Positions 47,375 to 60,344 of a stretch of 64,000 nt of DNA are shown here, piece by piece (within the stretch, counting starts at the first letter, position 1; the number at the start of each line of letters is the position of its first letter). The notes below the pieces were generated by a model. It did no database searches, had not been told where the DNA came from, and worked only from the letters and a program-made list of their open reading frames with translations. A program made the translations under genes and the position numbers. The DNA comes from Paraspadella gotoi (taxonomy: Eukaryota; Chaetognatha), in assembly GCA_051294375.1 (NCBI GenBank), contig CM119269.1, forward strand, positions 7,288,080-7,352,079. The letters run 5' to 3'.

Positions 47375-47899
47375 ACTCCATGCCGATTAAATCGATGTAA
47401 AAAGGAACCGTGTCGATAGAGAAAGAAAAAGAAAAAATAAAGAAATAAAAAGAAAAAAGAAAAAGAAAAAGGAAAACAAGAAAAGAAGGAAAATGATGAA
47501 AAGAGGGAAATATGTAAAGAAGGGAGGGAGTAAAGACTCTGAGAGAAAAGAGGAGGAATAAAGGGAAAAGAAAAAAAAAGGGAGAAAAAATTTGATAAAA
47601 AAAAAATTCTTTTTAGAAATGGAAAACGAAAAAAAGGACAAAATATTGAGAAAGAAAAAGGAAAGAAAAAGTAAAAAGATGAATAAAAAAAAGGAAAAGG
47701 AGACAAAATTCGAGGAAAGAAAAAGGAAAAAAAAATAAGGAGAAAAAAGGAGGAGAGAAAAAGAGGAAAGAAAGGAAATTGAATCGAAGGACGAAGAGTA
47801 AAGAGGCTTGGAAGAGGAAGAGGAAGAGGAAGAGGAAACCCTGGGTGCGAAGGGGGATTTTCCACGGGGATTAGCCAGATGGGTGAGGGAATGACAGCC

Positions 47900-47963
<64 letters not shown>

Positions 47964-48618
47964 GAATGGGAGGGGTCTCAGATTTATGGAGCGACATTTC
48001 GTAAGGTTTTAAGGGTTTTTCTCGGGCCATTGATCTTTGTAGACTCTGTCTCTCTCCCTCTCTTTATTCTACTGCATAAAATCAAGAGAAATGAAAAAGC
48101 TAATATAGAGCTATGAATGTTTAGTATTTTAGCAATTCATTCTCAATGAGGCAGGATGAAAACAAAAAAAAATTGCGAGTACAAAAATTTGGTTCCGATT
48201 CGCGTCACAAATTTGAATACCTAATTCGTGAGGTTTACGCCAAAAGTTCGTCGTTCTTTCCTGAAAAGAAAAATGAAGACAAATTGCAGCAGTAAAATGA
48301 ACCTTGAGAATATTCACGAAATCAGGACACGAAGAAATTAATTAGATAGGAAAAAAGGCATATAATTGCTTGTAAGCGGCTCGGCGAATCTGCCCAGAAA
48401 AATGAGCAAAGTTGGTGAAGATTTTTTACGACTGGTACCTATACTCTACAATTTAAAGAATTAATAAATTAAGAAAGTAATAAAATGTTTTTTCGGGTTG
48501 TGCTTGGTCTTGAAAATGCAAGCTGCTTGGCGAGAACTCGACACAAGACGAAGGGAGAATAATTGACACTAACGAATCCACAGGATTCAGGGAAGTAGAA
48601 AAGAGGATAAGTGAGAGA

Positions 48619-48708
<90 letters not shown>

Positions 48709-48860
48709 TTTTGGGAAAGATTCAGCCGTGTGGAAACGTGGTTCAGTTAATGTCATAGAGAGAATGAGAAAGGAAATGGGTCGACATTGAGGTGAGAAAG
48801 AAAAGAAGAAAGGAAAGAAAGAAAGAAAGAAAAAAAAGAAAAGAAAGAAAGAAAGAAAGA

Positions 48861-48891
<31 letters not shown>

Positions 48892-49790
48892 AAGAAAAAA
48901 GACAGTAACCTAGAGAGGAAGAAAATTAGAAAAAAAGAAAGAAATGTCCTCGACATTCTAAAAATAATAAGTCAGAGATATAATTTTTTTGTGGTTTTTT
49001 ATCACTTAAAAATGAACGGAGAGAATCAGTAACTTTCTAAAATATAAACAGAGAGGGAGAGTGATGAGAGAGAGAAAGAGACGATTAAAAAAGATTAAAA
49101 AGCTTTTTTTACACCTTTTTCATCGTGGTTAAAACGGAATCCAATTTTTTGAATGTCCCTCAAAATAATTTTGAATTATGATCGGATTTGTTAAATGAAC
49201 ATTATATTCATAATTTAAAGTCAATCTCTGAAAAGTAAAGTAAAGTCACGAGAATGTGGGAAAATATATTGAGTATATTAGTATATTGAGTATATTGACG
49301 TCAGGAAAATCTATTCGCGACAAAATCATGAGGATAAAAAAGGAGAGAAACTAGTAGGAGAAGAGAGAAAGGTGAACTGAATCTCGTGAACGCGGCCCCG
49401 AATCCCTGGGTGAGGATGAGAGGAGGTGAATGAGAAGGAGAGGGGTAATAGACCCGCGTCGGTCTATCTCCTTTATATACTGTCAATAATGTTTATAATT
49501 TGTTTCCTAATATTTGTAAAATTGTTACAACCAATATTTTTATAAACGGATTACCTCTACCAATCTTCTTTCACGAAAAGCAGGGAAAAAAAGTAAAATT
49601 TATCTCAAAACACAATTTTATTTTCGAACAATTCCAACCTTAAAATTAACAAAGATGCGACAATAAATCCATCTTTGCCGAAAAAATTATCTTCGAGAGT
49701 AAAGTTCAAAATTCGAAAAGTTGGTTCAGTTTGGGAACTCGGAAAAGGTTCGGTCGTTGAGCGAGAAACGGAATTCATTTTTTCGGTGCG
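47375..49790. repeat. Polypurine tract and GA/GAAA arrays, no gene
   Basis: A and G dominate 47,400-47,850. GA arrays lie at 47,901-47,960 and 48,618-48,705, and GAAA units at 48,795-48,900. AT-rich DNA fills the rest. No exon supported. Confidence 0.75.
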
Positions 49791-50079
49791 TCGTTCGCCA
49801 ATAAATGCGAAAGATGATCTGGAAGAGAGAAAGAGGAAATGCGTTTGGAAAGAGGAGGAAGAGGAGGAAGAGGGAGAAGGGAAGGTGGGAAGGCGATGTG
49901 AGGAGATGAAGATGAGGCGGGAAAAAAAAGAAAGATGAGAAAAAAGAAAAGTATCTTTCCATCTCCCACTCCCCGCGGACTGACTTCCTTCGGCACCCTT
50001 AAGCAATCTTTGTTAAGCTAAGTTAGAGAGAGAGAGAGAGAGACAGTCAACAGGGAGAAACAGAGACAGACAGATAGAT

Positions 50080-50133
<54 letters not shown>

Positions 50134-50788
50134 CTAATTCATTCATCCACCACAAAAAAAAATTATTGTTTGTGCGACGATGAGTGACGGAAGGCAACAA
50201 CGGGGGGGGGGCGAAAAACGAAAGAACATAAAGAACTTATTATATTTTATATTAATTATTCATATAATATCAGTTAATTTATGTTCACCTTAGTGAAATC
50301 CACTGTCTAAGGAGATTTTGTGTTTATATTGATTCTCCGTTGATCTGAATTATTTGTTTGTGATCAATTGTAACTGGAATCTGTGAGTAACCGCGGCACA
50401 GGTTCTTTAGTATTTAAAGTTTTAAACCTAACCTAAACTTGAGAGAAAATTTTGATCAAATTGAAAAAAAAAGTGAAACGATGGCAACGAATTAAAGCGA
50501 AAGTATTAAAGAAAGTTTGAATGAAAGTGTAAGAGAAAGCCTAAAAGAGTAATAAAACAAGAAAATAAAAAATAAGAAATAATAAAGAAAAATACGATTA
50601 AATGGATAAAAAAAAACAGGGGGGAAAAAGGAAAGAAAAGGGAAAATAAAAAAATAAAAACGAAAATAGGAGAAGAAGTAAAAAGCGAAGGATAAGAGGA
50701 AATAAAAAATTGGCGAGTTTCCCGAAAAAGTCTCTTCATTGCAGACGGAAAAGGGGATAACGACAATGAACCGTTGGTCTTTGCGGTC

Positions 50789-50824
<36 letters not shown>

Positions 50825-51393
50825 GTCTCTCTCTCTCTTCTTCTTTCTCTCATTTTCTAGCAAGTGTTTTTCACCATTGAAACGGCTTTTATTTCAAGCG
50901 CTGTTTCTCCTTTCTCATTTCTCTCATAACAAGTTTGTTACTTTAAATTCACCTCCTACTTTTGTTCGCGTTGTTCTATTTTCTTTCTCTCCATTTTTCA
51001 TCATCTTTATAAATTTTTATCCATTTGTTTTACTCCACTCATTATATTCCATCGCTAACCAATTTTCTGCTTTTGCTTCTTTTATTGTTCGCACAGTTTT
51101 ACCGTTTTCTCTCCTTCATTTTGTGGGCCTCCTCTTTAATTTATTTCACTGTTTTACAACATTTCCATCTTTTTATATCGTGTCCTGTCAAAATGTTTCG
51201 CCTCACCGAATGGAAGTCCTCTTTTTCCTTTTTTCCTTTTTCCTTTTTTCCTTTTTCTCTTTTATTTTCTTTTCTCTTTTCTTTTTGTTGTCTTTTCCCT
51301 TTTGTCTCATCTTTTTTTTTTCTTTACCGTCGATTCCTATTCTTTCTTCGACATGGATATAAATGATCTCATCATCTTCGTTTTCTTCATACA

Positions 51394-51424
<31 letters not shown>

Positions 51425-52102
51425 TGTCTCCGTCGTTGTCGCCGCCGTCGTTGCATTGCTGTTCCTATTTCCATTATAGCTATTACCACAATTGTATCGA
51501 TCCAGTTTTCAAACGTTTGTTATCTTCGAAAGAATCTCGTATCTCTTCCAATCACGCCTAATTATTGCAAAAATCGTCAAAATTATCATTTCCGATGCAC
51601 CGTCCCTCTTTCAACTTCTGTTATTTGAAATCGTAATTGTTTCGTTTCTCTACTTACATATCGACTGTTAGGACATACCTCGTGTCATTTTTTACAACTT
51701 CTACACTAATAGTCTAATTCAAAAGATTGTTTACTCAACCTTTTCTGTTACATTACGATATTCATTTTCTTATTGGTACTCAGTACGTAGAAATGCTTGT
51801 ATGCTTGTTTGTGCTTCATCAACCACGTTGCATTCTAGCAAAAACGCTTACGTAAAATTTGTATTTTTAATTTTGTACTGTTTCGCTAGTGTATCCTACA
51901 ATTCGTGACCTATTAACTTATTAAGCAAGACCCATACATGAATTAATTTTCACTTTTAAAAAGTCCAATGAATCATATTACAAGCTTCAAACCAAAATGA
52001 GAAAAAAAAGGAAAAAAGAAAAAAAAACTCGGAAACTTCTTTGACAATCCATTTTTCCTTCTCTTCATTTTTTGGGGTCGAGCAGTTGAAACCGTCGTCG
52101 TT

Positions 52103-52134
<32 letters not shown>

Positions 52135-52747
52135 TCTCCTCGTCTTCCTGGTTCTGCTGACCTTTGTTAGGAAGGAGGGTCGCAAAGATTCTTCCTGCGA
52201 CCCGTCGAATTGAATTGGCCTTACCTTTCGACCCTTCCTCCTCCTCCTCCTGCTCCTCCTCCTCATCCTCTTCCCTCTCACCTCTTAGTCTCACCTCGTA
52301 ACCGCCGTCGCTTTCCCGACCAAAGCCACGCCCCCTTTTTCCTCACCACCTCTCGTTTTTCAGTTGTGAAACTGGTACTCAATGAGCACTTTTTGGTATG
52401 TCTGTCCGTCTTACTTATTCACTCACAGAGTACTTGGCTTTCCTATCAATAAAGTGGAATAATAATTCAAAGTTTGTCTCAATCGTATAAAAGGACCACC
52501 TTTCGTAGTAAGGTAAGGTTTCATAAAACCTTTAATGTTTATATTTATCATACTTGTGCAATGATTACTTAGTTTCATATTTATTTTATCACGTGATCGT
52601 CTATGAAAGTCACTGCGGCGCGACACCTGGAACTCGCCTGTTCTTGTCTTTCCTCCAACCCACTTCGTTTCAAAGTCGACTTCTCTCATCCCCAATTCCT
52701 TTTCTTCCAAACTTTTCATCACACGATGACAGTAAATTCGAACCGAA

Positions 52748-52878
<131 letters not shown>

Positions 52879-54479
52879 CCTCTTGGTCACGGAGTTACTC
52901 CATTCGTCTTCCATTCAATCTTTGATTTATCTTATTTTCGTTCCGGTTCACAGCTCCGTGAACTCCGTGATACATTTTCCTTTTTCCTCTTTTCTCACCT
53001 CGAAAATCACAGAGACGTAAACTCACCTTTTTCATCTCGGCGGGCCGAAGAGTCTTAACGCTTACCAATCATATACCAGCTCAGAGTTGGTCGGGAGCCA
53101 CGAATGACGTCGGGGGCCAGCACGCCACATCTTCGTCACGGCCCGCTTCAATAGTTGGCTGAGACCTTGCGATTTGTCTGTTCCCGTTTCTCTTCACCTT
53201 CACACGCAGAAAAAAAGGATGAGAGAGAGATGGAGAGAGAGAGAGAGAGAGAGAGAAGAGAGGAATGAAGAAGAGAGAGAGAGAGGAGAGAGAAGTGAAA
53301 AAAATAAATAAATATTTTGACGAATACAATCTTGTTTTATTAGTCGCAAATTGATGTCTTTAGTTTTACGTTATTAATTATTGATATTGACTCAATACAA
53401 CCGGATGTTTCAGTTTTGAGGAACGGAATCTTTGCCGGATCCTTTTTTTCCCCGAAACCAGTTTTTTCCGGAACCGCCTTTTCCCCTTTGGTCGATGTTT
53501 GCTCGTGTTGTCTTTACCATAACATGGATTTTTGATGGCGCCTGATGACGAAGGCTCTTTTGGCCCCATGGCTATTTTGGAAAACGGAGAGAGAGNNNNN
53601 NNNNNNNNNNNNNNNNNNNNNNNNNNNNNNNNNNNNNNNNNNNNNNNNNNNNNNNNNNNNNNNNNNNNNNNNNNNNNNNNNNNNNNNNNNNNNNNNNNNN
53701 NNNNNNNNNNNNNNNNNNNNNNNNNNNNNNNNGAGAGAGAGAGAGAGAGAGAGAGGTTTTTCCTTTCAACCCTCCATCTCACGATTTCCAAGATTTTTCT
53801 CCTTTAATTCTGTTAATCTCAGATTTTCTTATTCTTTTTTTTTCTTTAGGGGGATTTTTCCTCATTTATTTTCATTTAGCGTCTTCTGCCGCCGCTGCCG
53901 CCGCCCTCGCCGCCGCTGCTGTCGTCGTCATCGTCGTCGTCGTCGTCTTTCTCTTTTTCACTTTCCCAATATCGTTGTCGCGATGGATTCTATTTAATGC
54001 TACTTATGCTACTCATCGTCTTTCATTTTTTTTCGCGCTTTTCGTCGTTTTTTTACAAATTAGTTATACAGTATGTTTACTAATCGTTTGTTTTAATATT
54101 CGCTTATTAGTCGAAATTGAATTCGACGAACAAAAGGACATAAAAAAACGATATTAAAATAATTGAATATAAAATGAATTTAAATTTATTACGATTTATA
54201 ACAATAAGAAAAGTAATTTTCGATTGTCTCATTTCAAAATGGTTCGGCCACGTCTTTTTCTGATATTTCTTCCGTTAATGTAAAAAATTATCACTGATAC
54301 TGCAGTCAGACTAATGATAATAATGATAATCTCACAAAAGAAACGGGAAAAAAATGCCATTAAACGCAAACACAAACGCAAACATCAAGAAAAAATAGTT
54401 GGTAACGAATAAATAGAGAGAGAGAGAGAGAGAGGGAGGAGGACGGAGGAAGGAGAGAAGAGAGAGAGAGGAGGAAGGA

Positions 54480-54525
<46 letters not shown>

Positions 54526-55039
54526 GAGGGAGAGAGAGATAGAAGATGGATCGAGACTTGAAGGGTAAGGGGGAGCGCCGTATTTCGTGTGTTAAAATCG
54601 CTGCTGAGTGGGTGGGGGAGGAGTGAGATGAGAGAGAGAGAGGAGAAGACTGAGACGAGGGAGAACGAGAGATGGAGAGAGAGAGAGAGAGAGAGAAGAG
54701 AGCGAGAGAGAGAGAGAGCAATACATATAACAATCACTTTTTACAATAAAGATGTAGTAAATACAGGATTTCAAGAAGGGATGTTGTAACTCGAAAAGTA
54801 GTTGTGTATACTTAACTGACTTCCTACTGATGATTGATTTTTTTCATCATTTCATCAGTTAGATAAATGTATATCGTTAATGAAAAATCTTTTTGCACAA
54901 TATGTATTGTTCAGGTCACATACCTTTAATATCTATATTTGTAAATAAATCTGAAAATTTTTCACATTTCAGTTTTTTTATAAAAATATTTAGGAGATGA
55001 AACGAAAAATTCGGTTGTGTGTAATAGCATTTTATTTAT

Positions 55040-55090
55040 TAATGTACATTGTTTCGACTCTTAGTTTTTGCGAGTTCTTCATCAGCAAAG
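55040..55090 (-). ncRNA. Hammerhead-like motif, left flank of PLE
   Basis: On the minus strand CTGATGA (55,085-55,079) is followed by an A, a hairpin of about five pairs (GAACTC with GAGTC, one extra base), then GAAA (55,055-55,052), then CAATGTAC. Same layout as at 58,171-58,212, in opposite orientation. Stem I pairing is poor. Confidence 0.45.
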
Positions 55091-55599
55091 TGAATTCAAT
55101 AGACCATAATTTTACATTGTTTGGAGAGAGAGCAGAAAGAGATGAGAGTTATTTTTCCAACAAAGATATGCAGCAAGGATAGTGGTCAGAGTGGGAGGAG
55201 ACCCGTCTAGTTGAAAAGTAGGAAAAGAGAGAGAGTATAATGATTTTTGAAATTTGGTTAAAGAAAAGAGAAGAGAGGGAGAGAGAGAGAGAGGAGAGAG
55301 GAGAGAGACACAGGGATCAATACATTAGGCAATGTACAACACGTGAAAAATTTTTTTGAGAAAAAAACTTAAAATATTTAACAAGTAAATAATTAAATTA
55401 ATTGTTAGCTGATGATTGTTATAGAGGAAATGAAATAGAAGAATAAGTGATGAGGGATGATAAGTTAAAGATAAGTGAAAATAGTAAGTAAGGAAAAAGA
55501 AGCGCAAAAAAAAGGCCAAAGTTGCTAAAAAATGCTTTCGGACAAGGATACATACAAGCCTTGGTGAAGGGATCCTACTCTTACCTACAGAGCGAGATA

Positions 55600-56480
55600 T
55601 CCAGACAGTGACAAGCAAAAATACTGTGAATACTGTTCCCCGTTCAGTTTATTTCACAGAGTCAACCCTGACTCAACGCGCCGCCTCTTTTCTTCGGTCA
55701 GCCGAAAGTTCATAAGCCCGATTTACCGCTGCGCCCTATCGTGTTCTGCCGCAATTCCATTTTTTAATGAATGACGAAGGAGTGGGACGCATTCTCACTC
55801 CTCTTGTCAGAAACCAACACCACCTCCAGAAAATTCCTCTTGATCTGGGAAACAGAAAAGAAAGTTTGCAGCATATCCACAGTGGCCTGATACCCATCTC
55901 TTGTCTTCGTGCGATTTACAGAAGTATGTTTACAAACCATTCCCCCAGGGACTGGACGCTTAATTTCAGCAGGAGCGCCGCCTTGAGAGGAGGACCGGTC
56001 AATTGCACGAGCGTACGCCAATCCAAGTGGAGGATATCATGCACTGCTGCGACTGGACCTGGAACTGGCGTACTTTAGCTTCAATTGGACCGATACTATG
56101 CCCAGCTGGTGGCTTAGATGGGCAAATCAACCTCGAGTCCTCTGGCAGATTTTTTATATGGAGGATATGATGGTGGAAGCTTTTGAATCTTTTCGATCCC
56201 TGCATGGGGCAGAGTCAGTCCTCTTCTTGGTATCGGAAAGCAGACGATACCATCCTGGCCGTGCGCAAAGATCTCATTGAGACATTATTGACACACCTGA
56301 ATGGCATAGAACTAGCATCAAGTGGACATGTGAAAGGATGTGAATTGGTCAAATTCCCAATGCTCGGATGTGCTTATAAAGCGCAAGAGGCGGCTCATTG
56401 GATATTTTCAATTATATCCGCAAACCGAACCACACTGACCAGTAATTTTCCCTTTGATTCGCCATGCTCCCTTGTCGCAT
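55600..56480 (+). pseudogene. PLE reverse transcriptase domain, frameshifted
   Basis: Covers the HKP-type motif, the region before the palm, and the aspartate pair at 56,243-56,248. The segment after it (LIETLLTHLNGIELASSGH) matches the usual stretch following the catalytic site. At least three frame changes occur between 55,760 and 56,220. Confidence 0.7.
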
Positions 56481-56849
56481 AAGAGCTGGCCACGGTCAGG
56501 TCCCTTACCAGGAGAGCTACAGCTTGATTTCGTCGACCCCCGAGCTCAGGTCGGCCGAGCTTGAGCATTATCAAAAGAGCCCTGGCCGGATTTTTCAAAA
56601 AATGGTTACCCTCTGTGGCGTTCGAGAAGGCCAGGTTTCGGCAGAAACTTGGTCTGAGGACAGTGGCCCCCAGGGCTGTCCAAGTCAAACCGCTGACGCA
56701 AGTTCAATCTCCACCCCCCAGCGAGGGCGAACGAAACCTTGCTGTTGAAGGACCGACCGCGCCCACCACAGCCGCAAGTGGAGATAGGACGAAGCTCTCA
56801 AGAACGTGGGGTCACTTGTCCCTCCCCTACCACCAGGGGGATCAGCTGA

Positions 56850-57260
56850 TCATTGGTTGCGGGTGCTGGCAAAGCAGGGGTCTCCAGTTCAGTGACGACC
56901 CGCGGCTCTTTACGTGAGCAATTGGTTGAATACCGAAAGACAAAATCCCCAGACCGAAAACATCAGGAGCCGTTATTGGCGCCTGTGCAGGAGCGGGTAG
57001 GGCAACCAACCCTGCACAGCAGCATACGTGGGCGAGACAGGAAGTCTCTATCAGATAGGTTCCAACAAACATATTCAATGCCCTATCGCGGCTCTAGAAG
57101 GGCACTATCTGTCGGCAGTTGCAGAACAACGCCCAAACAAACTATGGACATCTGTTCAGAGAAGGAAGACTGTCTCGTGCTGTCCCATGACCAAACTGGT
57201 CTCAAGAGGGTATTAGAGAGGCCATTACATCAAGGCACTCGGAACCCTCTTTGAAACCGT
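56850..57260 (+). pseudogene. PLE GIY-YIG endonuclease domain, frameshifted
   Basis: Begins with the SVTTRGSLREQLV-type linker and reaches YVGETG at 57,025-57,042. It is followed by a His-containing region in slipped frames and LSAVAEQ (about 57,105). In canonical Penelope elements this C-terminal nuclease nicks target DNA. The first GIY-like strand is not clearly preserved. Confidence 0.6.
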
Positions 57261-57779
57261 GATTGGAGGACCGATTCGAACTCCTCCAAGCTATGCATTC
57301 GCTTATCAAAACTGTGTGGGCACCCAACGCCACCTCAGCCGCACGGTGATTCCCCTGTCCTCACTCAACGGGTGCAGGCGGAGGGCCTCTCAGCAGGCAA
57401 TGGGACGTCCGATGCCTTCAACCGAGCTTTGCAGCAACTTGGCGCGACTCTTCTCAGTTGGCTGAGCGTCCTCGCCCCCAAAACGACAGCCTACAAGAGG
57501 AGGGAGAGGAGTCTGTATCACCGTCCCCAAAACAGGCCCGAACAGGCAATACGCCCACCTCACCGTCAGGTGAGAGGGAGGGCCTTTCGGCAGCCTATCA
57601 GGTCAGAGAGATATTCGAGTGGCACTAGGCATTTTTTCCAGCCGGATCATTACCCAGATCCAGCCCTGTCCCATTCCACGACCAATATTCACTCAGCCTA
57701 TGACAGGCCCAATGACCCCGACACATCCTTAAGTCCCACATTTGCCCGGCTGGGGGGGGGCAGCTCATTTTTGAGCTCT

Positions 57780-57961
57780 TTTTCTACCTTACTATTTCAC
57801 TTATCTTTAAACTTATCTATCCCTCATCACTATTCTTCTATTTCATTTCTTCACTAACAATCATCAGCTAACAATTAATTATTATTACTTTGTTAAATAT
57901 TTAGTTTTTTTCTAAAAAATTTTCACGTGTTGTACATTGCCTATGTAATTGATCCCTTGTG

Positions 57962-57996
<35 letters not shown>

Positions 57997-59428
57997 CTTT
58001 TTTCTTATTCACACCAATTCAAAAATCATTACTCTCTCTTTCCTTAACTTTCACCTGTTCCTCACATCTGACCCACATCCATTGCTCAATTCTTTTGTTG
58101 GGAAACTCTCTCTCTTTCTCTCTTCTCTCTCAAACTGAATGTTAAAATTATTGGTCTATTGAATTACTTGCTGATGAAGACTCGCCAAAAAACTAAGAGT
58201 CGAAACATGTACATTAATAAAAATTAAAATTGCTATACAACGAATTTTTCGTTTCCATCTCTAACTATTCTAAATTAGCCAAAAAAGAAAGGTCAAAAAC
58301 AATGTTTTTAAAAAAAATATATAATTTATAACATTAAGGTCCTCTTCAAATGCAAAACATTTTTAATTTTTTAAAATTAAACAATAGCATTTATGAGCTC
58401 ATAAACTAAACATAGTTAAAATTTTACTGGGTAATCAGAAGTTTTCTGAAGTTTTTTATAACTAATAATATAGCAACAGTATTAAATCTTTTCATTTCAT
58501 CCCCATTTGAAATCCGTGTACAGGTTTTTGTTACTCAATACTCCAGGCGTGTAATTATCACATTTGTAGGCACAATAACATTTTTAACATATTTGATTCA
58601 AACAATAAAATAAAAATAACCAAATAAACAAAAAATGACCAATTTAATTATACTTTTTCTATTTTTTATTACAATAGTGTCTGTTATTCTCCCTATCTCA
58701 CGGCAAAATCCGCTCAATATTTTGCATATATCGTTATTCGTACCAACTTATTTTTTCTTGATGTTTTGCGTTTGGTTTGCGTTTAATGGCCATTTTTTCG
58801 TTTCTTTTCGTGAGATTATTCATTATTATCATTAGTCTGACTGCAGTATCAGGATAATTTTTTACATTAACGGAGAAGAAATATCAGAAAAAGACGTGGC
58901 CTAACCATTTTGGGAAATAAGGACAATTCGTAAATTACTTTTCTTATGTTATAAAATCGTAATAAATTTTTTAAATTATTATATTCAAATTATTTTAATA
59001 TCGTTTATGTCCTTTGGATTGTCAATTCAATTCGACTAATAAGCGAATATTTTAAAAACAAACGATTAGTAAACATACTGTATAACTTAATTTTTGTTAA
59101 AAAAAACGGACGAAAACGCGAAAAAAAAAGGAAGACGATGAGTAGCATAAGTAGCATTAAATAGAATCCATCGCGACAACGATATTGGCAAGATGAAAAA
59201 GAGAAAAGACGGACGACGACGTTGACGACGACAGCAGCGGCGGGCGGCGGCGGCGGCGCGGCGGCGGGCAGAAGACGCTAAATGAAAATAAATGAGGAAA
59301 AAATCCCCCTAAAGAAAAAAAAAAGAATAAGAAAATCGAGAATTAACAGAATTAAAGGAGAAAAATCTTGAAATCGTTGAGATGGGGAGTTTGTGAAAGG
59401 AAAAAAAACCTCTCTTCCTCTCTCTCTC

Positions 59429-59461
<33 letters not shown>

Positions 59462-59792
59462 TCTCTCTTCTCTCTCTCCTTCCCTTTCTCTCCTCCGTTT
59501 CCAAATAGCCTGGGGCCAAAGAGCCTTCGTATCAGGCGCCATCACAAAATCCATGTTATGGTAAAGACAACAGATCAAACATCTCGACCAAAGGGAAAGG
59601 CGGGTTCCGGCAAAAACTGGTTTCGGGGAAAAAAAGGATCGGCAAAGATTCGTTCCTCAAAACTGAAAATCCGGTTGTATTGAGTCAATTATCAATAATT
59701 AATAACGTAAAACTACAAAGACATCATTTGCGACTAATAAAACAAGATTTGTTCGTCCACAAATATTATTATTTTTTTCGCAACCGTGTCAT

Positions 59793-59839
<47 letters not shown>

Positions 59840-59889
59840 TCTCTCTCTTCTTTCTCTCTCCTTCTCTCTATTCTCTCCTTCTCTCTCCT

Positions 59890-59946
<57 letters not shown>

Positions 59947-60312
59947 TCCTATCCTTTTTTTTTGCTGGAGGTGAAGAAAACTGGAACAACAAATTCGAAG
60001 TCCACGCCCAATATTGAGGGCGGGCGTGACGAAGATGTTTTTTATGGGCGTGGCTTGTCGCCCCGACGTCATTCGTGGCTCCCGACCAGACTCTGAGCTG
60101 GATATTGATGGTAAGTAAGACTCTTCGGCCGCGATGAAAAAGCGTAGTTTCGTCTCTGTGAATTTTCGAGGTGAAGAAAGAGGAAAAGGAAATTATCACG
60201 GGAGTCACGGGACTGTGAACCGGAACGAAAAAGATAAATCAAAGATTGAATGGAGACGAATGGGAGTAACTCTCGTGACCCAGAGGAAATTTGAGAGAGA
60301 GAGAAGAGGAGA

Positions 60313-60344
<32 letters not shown>

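Larger units (their letters stand above)
55496..57750 (+). mobile_element. Degenerate Penelope-like retroelement (RT + GIY-YIG)
   Basis: Reverse transcriptase and endonuclease signatures occur in Penelope order, broken by frameshifts. At 55,690-55,758 is FGQPKVHKPDLPLRPIV, the family's finger motif. At 56,071 is a YFSFN segment, and near 56,146 the ADFYMED-like region. At 56,228-56,272 is WYRKADDTILAVRKD with the catalytic aspartate pair. Near 57,025-57,042 is YVGETG of a GIY-YIG endonuclease. The roughly 2.2 kb coding span is close to full length, but no single frame is intact, so this copy cannot make the protein as written. Such elements copy themselves by target-primed reverse transcription. 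It sits exactly at the centre of palindrome C. Confidence 0.8.

Noticed and set aside
47089-48030. 313-codon minus-strand frame
   Set aside because: It is the complement of a polypurine tract plus a gap and a GA array.
55764-56021. 85-codon minus-strand frame over the Penelope-like element
   Set aside because: It lies antisense to recognisable reverse transcriptase motifs on the plus strand.
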